Positions 36,209 to 48,149 of a stretch of DNA of 64,000 nt are shown one piece after another. Location: the NCBI GenBank assembly GCA_032622095.1, contig CP136062.1, forward strand, positions 199,339,887 to 199,403,886, read 5' to 3'. The notes under the pieces were generated by a model. That model worked only from the letters and a program-made list of their open reading frames with translations, was not told the DNA's origin and ran no database searches. Made by a program: the position numbers and the translations under genes. The stretch's first letter is position 1; each line of letters begins with the position of its first letter. The DNA comes from Siphonodentalium dalli (Eukaryota > Mollusca > Scaphopoda > Gadilida > Siphonodentaliidae).

Positions 36209-38130
36209 GTGCGCTATAAATACAAACCCCGGATGTCTAGTAACACGGAACCTACACGGAGTCTGTTGACCAACTATCGAGCCATGCGGACAGAATGTAG
36301 CAGGGAAATGAGGAAGGCTGAGTGGGATTACATCAACGCAAAGATAAAAGGTTTGGAACAAAAGACGACGAAACCATTCTGGAGATACATCAAAATGCGA
36401 AAACAAGATAACATCGGAGTGTCACCATTGAAATATCAAGACAAGCTGATTGATGACCCAAAAGGCAAAGCAGGAATCCTGGTAAAACATTTCCAGTCAG
36501 TATTCACCAAGAAGCAACCACAACTACCTGACCTACAATCCAAAATGCGAAAACATTGGCAAACTGACCGTGACAGTGAATGGCGTCGAAGCTCTATTGA
36601 AGAGATTAAACTCATCCAAAGCCTCGGGCCCAGACGGAATCCCAAACTCTATCGTGAAGAAGTGCGCAAAACAGCTGGCACCTGCCTTCAGGCTTATATT
36701 CCAATTCTCATTAGACACAGGCACAGTAACAATGGACTGGCGCAGCGCCAACATAGCTTCAGTCAACAGAATAGGAGACCGATATCAAGCGGAAAACTAT
36801 CGTCCTGTGTCACTAACATCAGTACCATGCAAGCTAATAGAACACCTCATGTGCCACCATAACATTAAACACCTGGAGGAGCAAAACATATATCACAAAA
36901 CTAAACCATGGCTTTCGAAGGGGCTATTCCTGCGAAACACAACTAGTAGTGACAACAGATGACATCTTACAACCATTTGAAAGAAATGGATCGAAGTGGC
37001 TACCCTTGACTTTTCTAAAGCTTTCGACAGTGTGTCGCATGACAGCCTAATGACCAAATTAAATAACTACGATATCAGAGGCCCGATCAACAGACGGCTA
37101 GCATCCTTTCTGAAAGAAAGATGAGAGTTGCACTCGAATGATATTTCTCGGAAGAAGTCGACGTGCTATCATGAATACCACAGGGGAAAGTGTTGGGACC
37201 TTTGCTCTTTCTCTGTCACATAAATGACCTACCGGACACAGTAACATGACAAGTCCGTATATTAGCAGATGACTGCCTAGCTGCTCTACCGGCAGATAAA
37301 CAACTACAAAGACCACGAAATATTACAAGATATACGTAAACTGGAATCAATGGCCACCAAATGGGGAATGCGCTGTAATCCAACTAAGTGCTACATCGTG
37401 AGCTCAGATCAGAAGACACAAAGATATTACTAACTAGCAGGGCACATACTACAAGAAGTTACTAACAACCCATTGGTGTCCAATGTTCTAATAACATGCA
37501 GTGACAGCATCGATACCACTACGAAGAAAGCAAACTCCGCCCTACACTTCATTCGGCGAAATCTCAGGCACTGCCAAGTGGATCTTAGAAAAATGGCATA
37601 CATAGCATTAGTCCGTCCCCATCTAGAGTATGCAGCAACAATCCTGCATCCACATTATGAGGAGGGCAAAACATAACTGGAGAAGGTACAACGCAAAGCA
37701 GCAGGTTCATAAAACAGGACTACCAATCGAGAGAGAAAGGCTGAGTAACATCAATGCTCAGTGAACTGCAACTACCATCACTTGAAGCAAGAATACAGGA
37801 ACAGAGACTGGCACTCTTTTACAGAGTGGTTATGGGGTCGTTCCGGGTATCAATTCCGAACACTACCTGACAAATTACCTCCAAAGAGGAAAAAGAAACC
37901 AAAACAAATTCGAGGACTTTGTTAGTGACAACCACAAACAACGAAACTGCATTCGAACCAATTCATACCAATACAGACCAATAGCGATATTCCTTCTTTG
38001 CGACGACAGTATTTGGCTGCAACGAACTGGACAACAGTACAGTCAAAACCGTCGACTTAGAAACATTCAAGTCGGCATTTGGAGAAAAAATAACGCTCCT
38101 CCCACCGTTCTGTAAAGTCAGCTTTGGTTA
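36209..38130 (+). pseudogene. Non-LTR retrotransposon ORF2 fragment, multiply frameshifted
   Basis: The pieces lie in order. 36209-36560 has linker sequence typical of jockey-like elements (FWRYIKMRKQDN, KAGILVKHFQSVFT). 36570-36962 has LLKRLNSSKASGPDGIP, DWRSANIASVNRIGD and NYRPVSLTSVPCKLIEHLM. About 37006-37050 holds DFSKAFDSVSHDSL in another frame. About 37177-37206 holds the PQG...LGPLLF equivalent, and 37259-37276 a LADD variant of the catalytic FADD. The thumb and C-terminal tail follow at 37473-37676 and up to about 38130 with many stops. All core motifs survive but in at least five frames, so it is clearly dead. The endonuclease domain is missing. Confidence 0.85.
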
Positions 38131-38194
38131 CTAGGACGTAAAAACTGCAGAAACAGATATAGACATATTAGAAGCTGCCCATGGTTGTGTACCC

Positions 38195-38449
38195 TTGAAA
38201 ACATCGATGACAATAATAACTGAATCTACCACACGTTGGCCAAACAGGGGAGTGGAACCGTCTGATATATGCAGGAATTTTAATTTTCCCAATTGCGTGT
38301 TTTATGATGGTCAACATTTACCAGCTAACTGCAACATAACAGATACCAGGAAACGTAGCGAGATCGTTCGACGAAGGAAGTTGTGTTTTAACTGTCTTTC
38401 TAACACACATCGATGTTCTGGGTGTTATCTCGTTTCCGATGTAGGCTAG
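38195..38449 (+). pseudogene. BEL/Pao gag zinc-knuckle fragment
   Basis: The 84-codon frame ends in the cysteine-histidine pattern typical of the C-terminal gag region of BEL/Pao elements: CVFYDGQHLPANCN, then LCFNCLSNTHRCSGC. The first knuckle has Tyr where a second Cys is expected (C-x-F-Y), so one zinc ligand is lost. The frame opens without a clear element start, and the BEL/Pao pol fragment follows after 46 bases, so the two belong to one internally deleted element. The gag core and LTRs are not seen. Confidence 0.7.
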
Positions 38450-38495
38450 GCATATGTGTGACTCCAATCGAGGACAGCCAAGTAATGCATTTTTT

Positions 38496-39172
38496 AGGGT
38501 TAACGATAGTCATCAAAATCCATAAACCACGTTGCAGTGCAACGTTGATTCCAAACGTGACAACTGCTCAACAACCATAAAGACTGTTTCAGCGTGTTAG
38601 CATTCCTCACCAAAGTACATTATTGCATGAAGACCGCCTTGCTAAGTTTCATCTGATTTTTCAAAATGCGATGCACTCATTTTGTTTGATGTTTGTTCTC
38701 AATCTTCCTTTATCAGGCAGAAGTTTTCCGACGAATTGGATCTTGCGCCGTTTGGAAGAAGGGACATTCGACTATACGATATTTGGATGTGCTAAATGTT
38801 AAATTGTTGTGTGACAGTGAGGACGTTCGGTGGAGTTAATAGTTGTTCCTGAACAAGAACATTAAATTGTACTCACATTTGAGAAGTTTAAACTTAGCTC
38901 ATCCTTTCGTTGATGAGAACAGGTTTAATATCGACATATTATTGGGGCTATATTTGTATTATGATGTAGTGGAGGACACGCAAATGAGAGGAGCAGATGT
39001 GCCAAGCTGGGATATTTTATCACGTGACCTGTGCGGACACATTAAAGGAGGTTACACATCTACGTTCGGCATATTGACTGATCATTCTGACGATGACCGC
39101 ATAATTGAGAGATTTTTGTCTCTTGAGTCGCTTGGTATCGAATCTCCGAACAGTTTAACGGATAACCATTAA
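38496..39172 (+). pseudogene. BEL/Pao pol fragment, copy 2
   Basis: This parallels 28935-29598 with few differences. The frame at 38843-39172 carries LAHPFVDENRFNIDILLGL, YYDVVEDTQMRG and RIIERFLSLESLGIE. Unlike copy 1 it is preceded by the zinc-knuckle fragment, so this locus holds more of the ancestral element. The sequence after the stop (39173 onward) is not BEL/Pao-like by eye. Confidence 0.7.
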
Positions 39173-39790
39173 TTATTGTGACATATTGTGATTCGATTAG
39201 ATTCAAAGACGGAGCGTATACAGCACGACTTCCGTTTAAACAAACATTTTAACTATCAATGAGAAATCCTTCAGCAGAGGATAAATTGCGAAGAAAACGC
39301 AGCAAGCAAGCACGAGGATGGATATACTAAGCGTCATGTCGGCAGCAGTGTATTTCACTAGAATTATACGCAGGCAGAATGGCAGACAAGGAGGAAGCAT
39401 ATCCTCAGAATCATGCCTGCAGCAATGTGTACAGTTAAAATTTGACGCATCATAAAAAGTTACGTTTGTGTCGAATGCAGCTGTGCGCTGAGTAAGAGGT
39501 AGAACATTCACGAGAAAGCCAGGGAGAAGAATATTCTCAACGAGATGTATACAGCAAGAGAAGGCAGTTAATTATTTGTTTTACGCAGCAAGCATGAAAT
39601 GGTCGGAAGAACAGGCAAGGGGGGAGCATATCCTCAGCAACATGTCTGCAGCATTTATTTCAGTTGTTTATTTACGCATCATCCCATGGGAACCATGGCA
39701 CACAATCCAAACAAACAGATGGATTAGTTAATATCACTTTGCTCGACACTATCTACTAAAACTTGCAGATACTAACGATGTCTCCGTGAA
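39173..39790. other. Spacer absent from the copy in unit B
   Basis: It contains two diverged copies of a ~60 bp phrase (GGAGCATATCCTCAG...CATG(C/T)CTGCAGCA) at about 39390-39440 and 39618-39660. No gene is seen. In unit B this stretch, together with the start of the following reverse transcriptase, is missing. Confidence 0.5.
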
Positions 39791-39799
39791 ACTAATGAA

Positions 39800-41086
39800 A
39801 CAAACAATCAATGAAACGGTCGGGCCACTCACGCACATTTTTAATCTCATTTGCTCAGGGAATTGTGCCCGAGAAAATGAAAACATCTAGAATAATGCCA
39901 ATATACAACACAGGCGGACGCGATCAGATTGAAAATTATAGACCAATCAGCATATTATCTGCATTTTCCAAAATAATTGAAAATATAATCAACGCTCGGC
40001 TTTCAACTTTCCTCAACAAACATAAAATTCTTCATGAACACCAATATGGCTTTCGCAAGAAACATTCTACCATTCATCCACTAATACATCTTCTCGAAGA
40101 TGTAGCAGAATGTAATGGGAAAAAAACCCGTGACTCCACCGTTGCCATTTTCTTAGACTTACCAAAGCTTTTGATACCGTAAGTCACGAAATTTTACTTA
40201 GAACGCTTGATCACTATGGAATAAGGGGAATCTCTAATGGCCGGTTCAGGATTACTTACACGACAAACGACAATATGTAGAAGTCTACGGTCATCAATCG
40301 GGAATGTTGACTATGGAATGTTGTGCACCACAGGTATATATACTCGGACTCATCCTATTTCTAATGCATGTCCATGACATGCCCAACAGTATCAGGGAAC
40401 AACGCTAAAACCATTCAGAATAAGATAAACGATGAACTGGATAAAGTATACCGCTGGTGCTGTAGTAACTGCCTATTCCTCAACGAATCAAAATCTAAAT
40501 ATATGTTGTTGCATCTACAAAATAATGATTTTAAATGGGCAGATCTGGGAACTAAATTGAATAAAAAGGAACTAGTTCGTGTAAGTTATCAAAACCAAGA
40601 GAAATCCCTTAAATTCTTTTGCATAATCATTGACGAAAATCTTAGTTTCAAATACCACATATCAATGTTAACCAGAAAAATATAACACGCAATATAATGT
40701 CTAGGTAAACCCCAACGATTTCTGCCAAAAAAGCGCACTAAATACTCTTTATTTCTCCTTAATTCACAGTATAAAAGATATCGCAGTCATACAGAGCCGT
40801 TGTTTAAAATACTAAAACTACTTAAAATCCATGACCTGTATCATCTTCAAATAGCATTGTTTATGTACGATTGGATAAACTAAAGTTCCCCGCCGTCTTT
40901 CGAACATTTATTTAAGTATACCCCTATATCGCCCACACGACAAATCGGCAACTTGGCTACTACAATTCCAAGGACGAATTTCTCACAAATTCTACCAAAA
41001 TACTAATTTCCGTGTGTTTGTGGAACTGCTTGGACCCAACAATGGCAAAAATAATTTGGCAACAACTATTTTCATTTGGCAAAAGT
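39800..41086 (+). pseudogene. Non-LTR retrotransposon reverse transcriptase, copy 2
   Basis: 39811-40182 encodes the fingers and palm start: IVPEKMKTSRIMPIYNTGG, NYRPISILSAFSKIIE and HQYGFRKKHSTIHPLI. A frameshift then interrupts the motif expected to read DLSKAFDT, seen here as DLPKLLI. The sequence continues in other frames to a degraded PQG motif (about 40330), and the thumb segment lies at 40368-40685. The FADD active-site block is deleted. From 40686 to 41086 the C-terminal tail survives in frames with stops (KILKLLKIHDLYHLQIALFMYDW). From about 40310 it matches 29605-30377. Confidence 0.8.
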
Positions 41087-42000
41087 TTTGGCAAGTAACT
41101 TTTTAAAAAGAAAGAAAACCGTTGGTCATTGATGACATTAATTTCAGGAAAGCATTGCAATTAGTGGTGTTCTATAAGGCTATGAAATGTTAGCACCTTT
41201 ATTAAGATGCAGTTACTGCGATAGCATTAGTATCGATGAGAATACTATATTATTTATTGTTGTGGTGTTTACATATAGATAATCCTCTTTTTTTATTTGC
41301 CCTTCTGGTGAATCAACCTTTCAACAATCGTATTGTTCGGTAATTGGTTTGTTGTTCTATGATAATCGCAGTAAAGAGGCGATAATCATTAATAACTAAC
41401 TGCTTTCCTATCGATAACAAAAGTTTTTCAAACAGCGCTTGTCGAAATATAATACTTAATTTTGCAGAAACTGATAGCATTTGGCAATTTCTAAAATAAT
41501 TTGGCAAAATATATTTTTATTTGGCAAAAGTAATTTCGGTCCAGCGCGAACCCTGTGTGCAATCACACTATAGTAACTCGGTAAATTGTGACAACGCGGA
41601 ATGTCGCGAATGTTGAAAGTACCTGGAACAATAAATATACATGTATTATGTATAATTGCGTTAGTGTAAACATATTTTATTGCATAATATCGCAACGGGA
41701 TTGAGATACAAGTTTTGCAACTTACAAAGGGTCTCTCTCCCCACACACTTGTATTACACAAAACGAACATAAAATACAAGTACACACAATCATGATAATT
41801 CATATGTACAACATCGTTTCACTTATTAACAATATATGATATAATCTTGAATGAGACCATAACTGTTGATATTTCACTTTATGGGGGGGGGGGGTGGTTC
41901 GTCCCGTGGGTAGGTGGTTCAGGCGAATCTTCGCCTTCCATGTAATGATAATACAACATGTAGTTACTTTCGTTTTGCGGCAGAGGTTTGTACATTAAGG
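41087..42000. other. Repeat-like AT-rich stretch, no gene
   Basis: Several ATTTGGCAAAA words occur at 41050-41100 and 41480-41530. The stretch 41500-41560 resembles a part of the large tandem unit near 25555-25620 (both share a TTTCGGTC(C/T)(A/G)GCG phrase). A G homopolymer of about 12 lies at 41883-41894, just beyond the 3' end of the minus-strand retrotransposon at 42008-43325. Confidence 0.5.
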
Positions 42001-42007
42001 TGTTCAA

Positions 42008-43325
42008 TTAGAGTTTAAACCGCGATGTCGAAGTTATGTATAATTGAACAGCCCTAAATATGTTCCGGTTTTGTGTACTATTCAGAGTAATATCTCCAAG
42101 GAGGAGTTTCTCGAGTTTAATATTTTGTACACCCAGGGTAGCAAGTTGGTGAAACAACAAGCATCGTTGATCTGTATAAAATGGACAAACAAAAAAATAA
42201 TGATTTGCTTCTTCTACCGGGTGACCACAACGACAGCTTGGATTGTCCGATATGAAGTTAGAAAATTTGTCAGCGTTTAAATCGCTACAGTAATTTCGAA
42301 GTTTACAATGAATGATGTTTATCGCGCGATTACCAAAATTGAAATAGTCTGGTGGCGTAAGAACTGGATCAGTCGTTAGGTAATTTGTTTTAAAAATACG
42401 AAGGGAAGATGATTCTTTTATTTTATTTGACAGGGTGTTCCATTCCCTAGTTGTATTTGGGAAAAATGTGTGTTCAAAATGCACAGTTCTTTTGAATGAG
42501 TATGGAGGAAAACTTGTTTTATCCCTAAAATAATATCTAGCAGCTGATTCGGGGCGGGTAGGTAAGATATTGTTGAGGTATTTAGGGGTCTTGTTATTAG
42601 TTATTCTGTACATGATATTCATTCTATGAGATTTCCTTCTGTTTGTTAACGTTTGCCACCCCAATTCTACTAGCATTTGTTTTACAGGGACCTGTAACAA
42701 TTCGACCCGCGTCTGCTTGAATGCAATCTAATTTTGTAATTACATTTGCTGGGCGGAGTCCCAGACAACGTCAGCATAATCCACAAGGGGTAGTATGTAC
42801 GCTCGATAAATTGTGTCTAAGGTTTTCCTATTTGAAGAATATTTCAATTGTCTTAAATATGCAAGGCGGCCATATATTTTCTTTGATAACTCATTGATAT
42901 GTTTGTCCCAGTTTAGGTCACTCTGTATGTTCAAGCCAAGGTGCTTATATGATTCAACTTGGGCTATAGATTCACCGCTGAGCAAAAGATGTATGCCAGG
43001 CTGTGCACCGGTATAAGAAAATGTCATGGACTTAGTTTTACTACTATTGAATTTGACTAGCCATTGTTTCGACCATATATTTATGGTTTCAAGATCAGTA
43101 TTTACACCATCCTCAAGGTCTTGGAGACTTTCATTGCTAGCAGCGAGGCAAGTATCATCAGCATACATTCTGGTGAAAGATTTAATATTTTTAGCAAGAT
43201 CATTAATATATACAAGGAATAAGAAAGGGCCAATAATATACCCCTGTGGGACACCAGTGAGTATCTTTTTTATATTATGAAGACGAGTTAATATACTATC
43301 ACCCTTTGTTTTCGATCAGTGAGAT
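42008..43325 (-). pseudogene. Non-LTR retrotransposon, 3' half with zinc-knuckle tail
   Basis: Read on the minus strand, the element begins inside the palm at about 43325 (a LTGVPQGYIIGPFLFLVYI segment), then YADD at the start of the 43168-42740 frame, then the thumb with a YKHLGLNI motif. After two nearby frameshifts around 42740-42700, the 42700-42008 frame carries ELGWQTLTNRRKSHRMN and a FFPNTTREWNTL segment. It ends with a C-terminal C-x-C-x8-H-x4-C knuckle (Cys156, Cys158, His167, Cys172 of that frame), found in the tail of several non-LTR groups. The 5' half is absent, as expected from 5' truncation. Only the two frameshifts break the surviving part. Confidence 0.85.
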
Positions 43326-43481
43326 AATCGTTATTGAAAGCAAGAAGTGGTCCGGAAATTTCATTTCGAGCCCGTGCGACGCCAGCTTCGCGCATGCGCA
43401 GACCAGATCTCGGAAACGGGTGGAGCTATCGACTTGAAATTTGGTTTTTGAATAGCCCGGACGAAGTCGGGTCAGCTTCTA

Positions 43482-43482
<1 letters not shown>

Positions 43483-43515
<33 letters not shown>
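43483..43515. repeat. (TA)n microsatellite
   Basis: About 16 TA dinucleotides follow CGGGTCAGCTTCTAG. Confidence 0.95.
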
Positions 43516-43520
<5 letters not shown>

Positions 43521-44214
43521 TATATTCTGACCACCCCCCGTGTTGGGCCGGGGTAGAGTAGGCCTACATCCCCACTGCGAGGGATACAAATCCACTAATG
43601 TGGCACCCCGTTTGCCGTGGGGTTCATCCCGTGAGGTGTGGCGTAGGAGTCCTGGATGTACCAGGGTGGTCGTATCACGTGAGGCATCGACCTGCGGATA
43701 CGACGTAGCTCAATACGGTGGTTGTGTTGACCCGGCTCAATCAATCGGCTGGTCACGCCTCTCCACGGTGTTTCAGATTCAATTTTTGTTATATGTTGTA
43801 TTGCTCGTCTGATGTTTGAAATATTATTTTCTGTTTTCCATGTATGATGTTTGTGTTCTCTCCTGTCTCTTTTGTGTTCGTCCTGATCGTTGAGTGTTGA
43901 ATCATGTACTGTTCACGCCTGTCTCACTGTGAATAGGTACCAGGAGGCTGCTATATGCAGTGGCTAAACGGCCGGTCACCGCTTCAGCTATGTACCAGTC
44001 TTTGGCCCGACCATAATTCGAAGGGTAGTCTACGGTGGCTGCTGGGCTAGTTGTCGACTTTTTGCTATTCGTATAGCAACTCAAACCAAAAAACAATGTA
44101 TTGATCGTAAGAATTATGACCCAAATGTGAAAAGACCTATCTTTGTCATTGATAAAACGCTACAAAGCCTTGCTGGAGGATTTGGAAGGGGTGGCACCCC
44201 TTCCCTACAGCCCA
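43516..44214. other. GC-richer stretch without a recognised gene
   Basis: The base composition rises compared with the surroundings, as in the adjacent minus-strand GC-rich ORF. Since that ORF ends at about 44215 on the minus strand, this stretch could be its 3' region. Frames at 43334-43561 and 43540-43812 match nothing known to me. Confidence 0.4.
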
Positions 44215-45278
44215 CTTTCAAGTTTTGGAAAGGGTCATGGAGATGAAGGTACAAAACGCATGACAGAGGGTGAGCATGAAATGGAAATGAGCTATTTTAA
44301 TTTTTTTCTTTGCTTTTTTTTCGTCTTTGTTGTTGTTCAGCTGCTGTTGTTGGTTCTGGTTCGGAGTTGACGCCGCGATAAGAGCTTCGGATTGTCGGAT
44401 TCTATGTTCGCATCTTTCGCCTGTTCTTTTTGCTTCGGCCATCAACTCCAGAGACTTCTGGTGGATCTATTGGATAACCGCCAATAGATGGCTGTATCCG
44501 CTGTTGTTGTTTGTGCTCGTAGAAATGGGGGACGCCGGGTCTAGGTGGAATTCCGGTGTCCGAGGTGATAAAGTGTCCATCTCTACATCAAAGCTGGCGA
44601 CAGGCACGCCCGGGTGGTGTCGGCGTCCCTGTCTCCCCTTGCCTCAATGACGACGGCAGGGACACCCGGGATGACATCGGCGTCCCTGCTGGCTGGTAAA
44701 ATGTCGTCAACGTCCACATCAGCAGCCAAGTGGGGGAGCTGGACGTCTCTCAGCTCGCCCCTGTTTCCACTTGGCTCTTCTGTCAGCGTCTCTTCTCTTC
44801 TTGGAGGGGTTCTTCTTCCGCCTCTTCTTCTGCTTCTGGTACCAAGTATACTGAACAGACCTGGTACCGCCGATTTCATGATAACTAGTATATGCATGAT
44901 AACTAGAATATGCACAACTAATGGTAATAGACATCTTTTCATTCAATACTAGTAATTTTTCAGATGGTACGAAACAACCAAAATATTAGTACAAACAAAC
45001 AAAATATTGGTACGAATCGACCAAAGTGTACGAAACGTCTTTGTACGAAACGACCAAGGTACTAAACGTCCAGCACCCAAGTCGCCATACCAGATGGTAG
45101 GTAGCTGGTGTGGTCTAACTTCCGATGTACGGCCAGCAGAGGGTACTGCTGGAGCAATCTGGTAGTCAACAGACAGATTCACGAAGCCTCCATTAGCCTG
45201 GTGTAGTGTCCAGCTAAGGGTATCCACAACGTGTAATCTGCCTAGGGCGGCTAACAAAGCAGAGGGGATTAAATCCAT
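44215..45278 (-). pseudogene. GC-rich decayed ORF, KK-P-RRDADR family, copy 2
   Basis: This is the minus-strand relative of 15000-15783. The N-terminal piece (45278 to about 45060) reads MDLIPSALLAALGRLH..LSWTLH and contains APAVPSAGRTSEVRP. A roughly 130 bp repeat (44945-45080) interrupts it. The basic piece follows at about 44850-44780 with KKRRKKNPSKKRRDADRRAK, matching KKKTPPRRRRDADRKA in copy 1. A proline/acid-rich middle comes next. The end (44445-44218) reads IRQSEALIAASTPNQNQQQQ and then KKAKKKIKI, again glutamine then lysine. The order of parts is the same in both copies although nucleotide identity looks low. That is what makes the family credible. Function unknown; an ORF1- or gag-like nucleic-acid-binding role is inference. 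Confidence 0.5.
44945..45080. repeat. ACGAAAC/GACCAA-rich short repeat
   Basis: It is made of reiterated TACGAAACGACCAA-like words (about six diverged copies) and interrupts the GC-rich ORF family copy. A similar style with CCGAAACGTCCAG words occurs at about 50060-50135. Confidence 0.7.
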
Positions 45279-45463
45279 AATCCTCTGCCAAATCCAGTCA
45301 ACAGCTCATCACACCGAATCACTCGGGCGGCTGGTCCCGAAGGACGGCCATATAACTCACAAGCAATTCGGCACCAGTCAGCGGGAACAGCGATAAGACA
45401 CAAAGCAAGAGCGATGCTACCTACCCGCTCGACAACCAACCGGCGAAATGGTGGTCCTGCCAC

Positions 45464-46490
45464 ATGTCACGAAGAGGTAATATATACAATGTTTACCACA
45501 CTTTATTTCAACTATATAAAGAACAGAAAAACTGTAAAAACCTTCAAACATTCACAAACAATCGTATGTTAATTACCTTCGTAATCAGAGGGATATTATT
45601 GTTGTGGCTGCTAGCTTATCTTAACAACAGTTATATGATTAATTCGCACTCTAACCAAAGTTTGTGGTTTTTACAACAGATGTCTGATTAATTCGCACTC
45701 TAATAAGACTGTTGTTTTTGCAGATGAATCAAGCCTTTCTAGAAGCCAACGCCCCTGAATTATATCAGATCGACGTCCACTGCACCGAGACAAGCGGACG
45801 AAATGACTACTATCCAGTGCTCCGAGCCATAGACAAACAAACGATTACCATCGAACATCAGACTCGAACGATTTGTCTTAGACTTCGAGGCTAGAATGTG
45901 GCCATTCGACAGCGTTTTCCGAGGTACCCGATTCAACGTTGTACTTTCCACTAGTCACAAGCCGTGTTCAGGATGATTGACAATAATTGATAGTAATGAA
46001 ATATATCTTATTGCATTGCTATAGTTTTATACAGACCAACAATACTCGAGACATGACGCGCGATCACGAAAGGACATGAGTTAATCTGCTAGAACATGTT
46101 CCCACACAGGGGCATGCCATGTGGTGTTATTTAAGGTCGACGCCGCTTATCATGGCACCTCTCAGATTCCAGAGCAGACGGTGTTACAGTAAGACCGAGT
46201 GGTATACGTGTGGAATCATTTATACAGATTACTTCTCAAAGATAGGCTGTTCAAACAAGCTTTTATTAATACCGTCAGTGCCGTAGACTTGTGTGAAATA
46301 TGGCTCGGGAACAAAAAAGGCTACGCCTAGCCCAGTTTCAACTTAGGGACTTGTATATGTTGTTATTTGCGGCAACCGATGGATATACAAGCTGGGCGTG
46401 TGTTCAGGACTTACGAACGACGATGTCGCTTCATGTGTTTCCGACGATTCGGATGGTGAGGTATAGTTTCCTCACCTGCAGAGGACTGTA
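45464..46490. other. No recognised gene; small tandem repeat
   Basis: A ~49 bp tandem pair carries GATTAATTCGCACTCTAA at about 45638 and 45687. The 60-codon frame at 45712-45894 (with AIDKQTITIEHQTRTIC) matches nothing I can name. The region upstream of 46490 may include the 5' end of the DIRS-like element, but no terminal repeat is identified. Confidence 0.45.
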
Positions 46491-46496
46491 CCACGC

Positions 46497-47280
46497 TTGG
46501 GGCGTTCGGCGTCGTCGGCGGACACACACCACACTACCCCACTGGGAACAGATGACGGTATGTTTCATTTTAGACCCAACATCTCGGACTATATAACGGG
46601 TATTTTTCTGCTAAATGGTCGCGGTATTGACCCAGACTCTCTGGACACAGTTGATCTAGTGTCCCGGCTGTTAGACATCTGATCATCACTGGCCAAGATT
46701 TCAACTTGGCCACGCTTCTGATCCCACAATACGGCCTGGACTTCTGACTCCGCCAGACCCCAGATACGTCAAGCACACACTTTGATCCACGTTTGGCCAG
46801 ATATTTGAGCTTAATTGTCTGAATTTGTCTACGCCTTTAAGATGTATAAATCGATTATGTGTGAGCGGTACCCCAATCGTCGTGAGGAGTTAGTCATGTA
46901 CGGCAACATGATCGTCGACTTTTGACACAAATTTGGTGGAACTCTGTTTTACGAATCCCACAGGACATTCTCCGCGCAAGCAGCAACACTCCTGCAATTG
47001 CGTGGACAAAAAGTTAACAGTGTTTTCTGGCCATCAGATATTGAGGTGCAAATCCTGCAACCAGAGTTCTCACAACTCAGAATTCTGCCCCGATATTTGC
47101 TGTCTAAGTCAGCCACACCACGATCAGCAGCAGACACAGGTACCCGGGCACAGCCACCACCCACGAAAGAAATGAAACGTCGAATTCGGTGTGTTCATGA
47201 TGGCAAGGAAATATGTCTTAATTTCGATGGGGAAAGATACTGCTTCAGGAAATTGTGTCCATTTCTTCATGTGTGAAAAG
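46497..47280 (+). pseudogene. DIRS-like gag with CCCH zinc finger
   Basis: In DIRS-type elements gag packages the element RNA. 46497-46682 opens with an N-terminal stretch. After stops, 46800-46990 contains YAFKMYKSIMCERYPNRREE and GGTLFYES, a pattern I recognise from DIRS-like gag proteins of marine invertebrates. 46998-47276 ends in ICLNFDGERYCFRKLCPFLH, a C-x8-C-x4-C-x3-H zinc finger. Immediately after this His the frame stops at a GTGTGA. In the next frame the sequence continues with cysteine- and histidine-containing residues, so the end was probably cut by a small slip in a GT run. Nonsense codons are also present at about 46683 and 46923. Confidence 0.7.
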
Positions 47281-47376
47281 TGTCTGTGCAACCACCCCGT
47301 AAATTTCCGTGTTCACCCTATTGGTCAAAGGAAATGACTGGCCAGTAGTCCTGTTAATGGTGCGACTCCACTTGAA

Positions 47377-47990
47377 ATGGTGGCGTCCACTCCGATATCA
47401 ATTTCACAATTGGAATTATTTGTGTCCGAGCATCCTGATCGTGTGTTTGTGTGTTATATGTTGAGTGGCCTTCGCGCAGGTTTCTTACTGGTTCGGAGTC
47501 TACCTTCGCATTTCTATGAGTGCCGCAATTTCCAATCTACGTTATTCCAGAGGAGAGCAGCAGTGACCGCACTGCTTACACATGAAGTGTTGAAGGGTTA
47601 TGTTATTGGCCCTTTTTATGTGCCGCCATTTTTCCATATAGAGTGAGCCCTCTGGGCGTGGCAACCGGGAAATATTCCAATAAAAACGGCTGATAGTGGA
47701 TCTAAGTTCTCCGCATGATCATGTTTCCGTTTGAAGTGTTAATGATCTTATAGTCCAGGAGGAATATTCGCTGTCGTATATTCGTATTGATGATGCAATC
47801 CGCATTATTTGTGATATTAAAGCTTGGGAGATCCGGTTATGTTAAAATTTGATCGTCAATTTTTCGGCAATCGAAGTGCCCAGTGTATTTTTGATACTTT
47901 AGTTGTATCGAACTGTTGGATAGCATAAAATGTTTTCTTGTTGAGCATGTTCTATATTTATTAGACGAATTTTGTGTCTAGACTAATGTG
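47377..47990 (+). pseudogene. DIRS-like reverse transcriptase, N-terminal half
   Basis: The 90-codon frame at 47377-47646 has the entry region of DIRS-type RTs: LELFVSEHPDR, MLSGLRAGF and VLKGYVIGPFYVPPF. The next residues, VSPLGVATGK at about 47645-47675, fit the fingers motif of this group. After a frameshift at an A run (about 47683) the motifs RLIVDLSSPHDH and LSYIRIDDAIRII follow, and in further frames a FGNRSAQCIFDTL-like segment and YLLDEF at 47955-47972. The last is the catalytic LLDD box with its second Asp replaced by Glu (GAA at 47967-47969). Enzyme activity is lost by the frameshifts and this substitution. The RNase H is absent. Confidence 0.8.
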
Positions 47991-48149
47991 AAGAAGATGG
48001 CCTTCGACCCAAGGCCGTCATGACTATGATGTTCAACATTTCTTGTTTTCATGAATTTCGGCATTCAGCGCCAGGCGCCAGTCAATTACCTGCGACGATT
48101 CCACCCCTGACAGCGCTAATGCTGCCTTAGATTCTATCCAAAATAGCCT

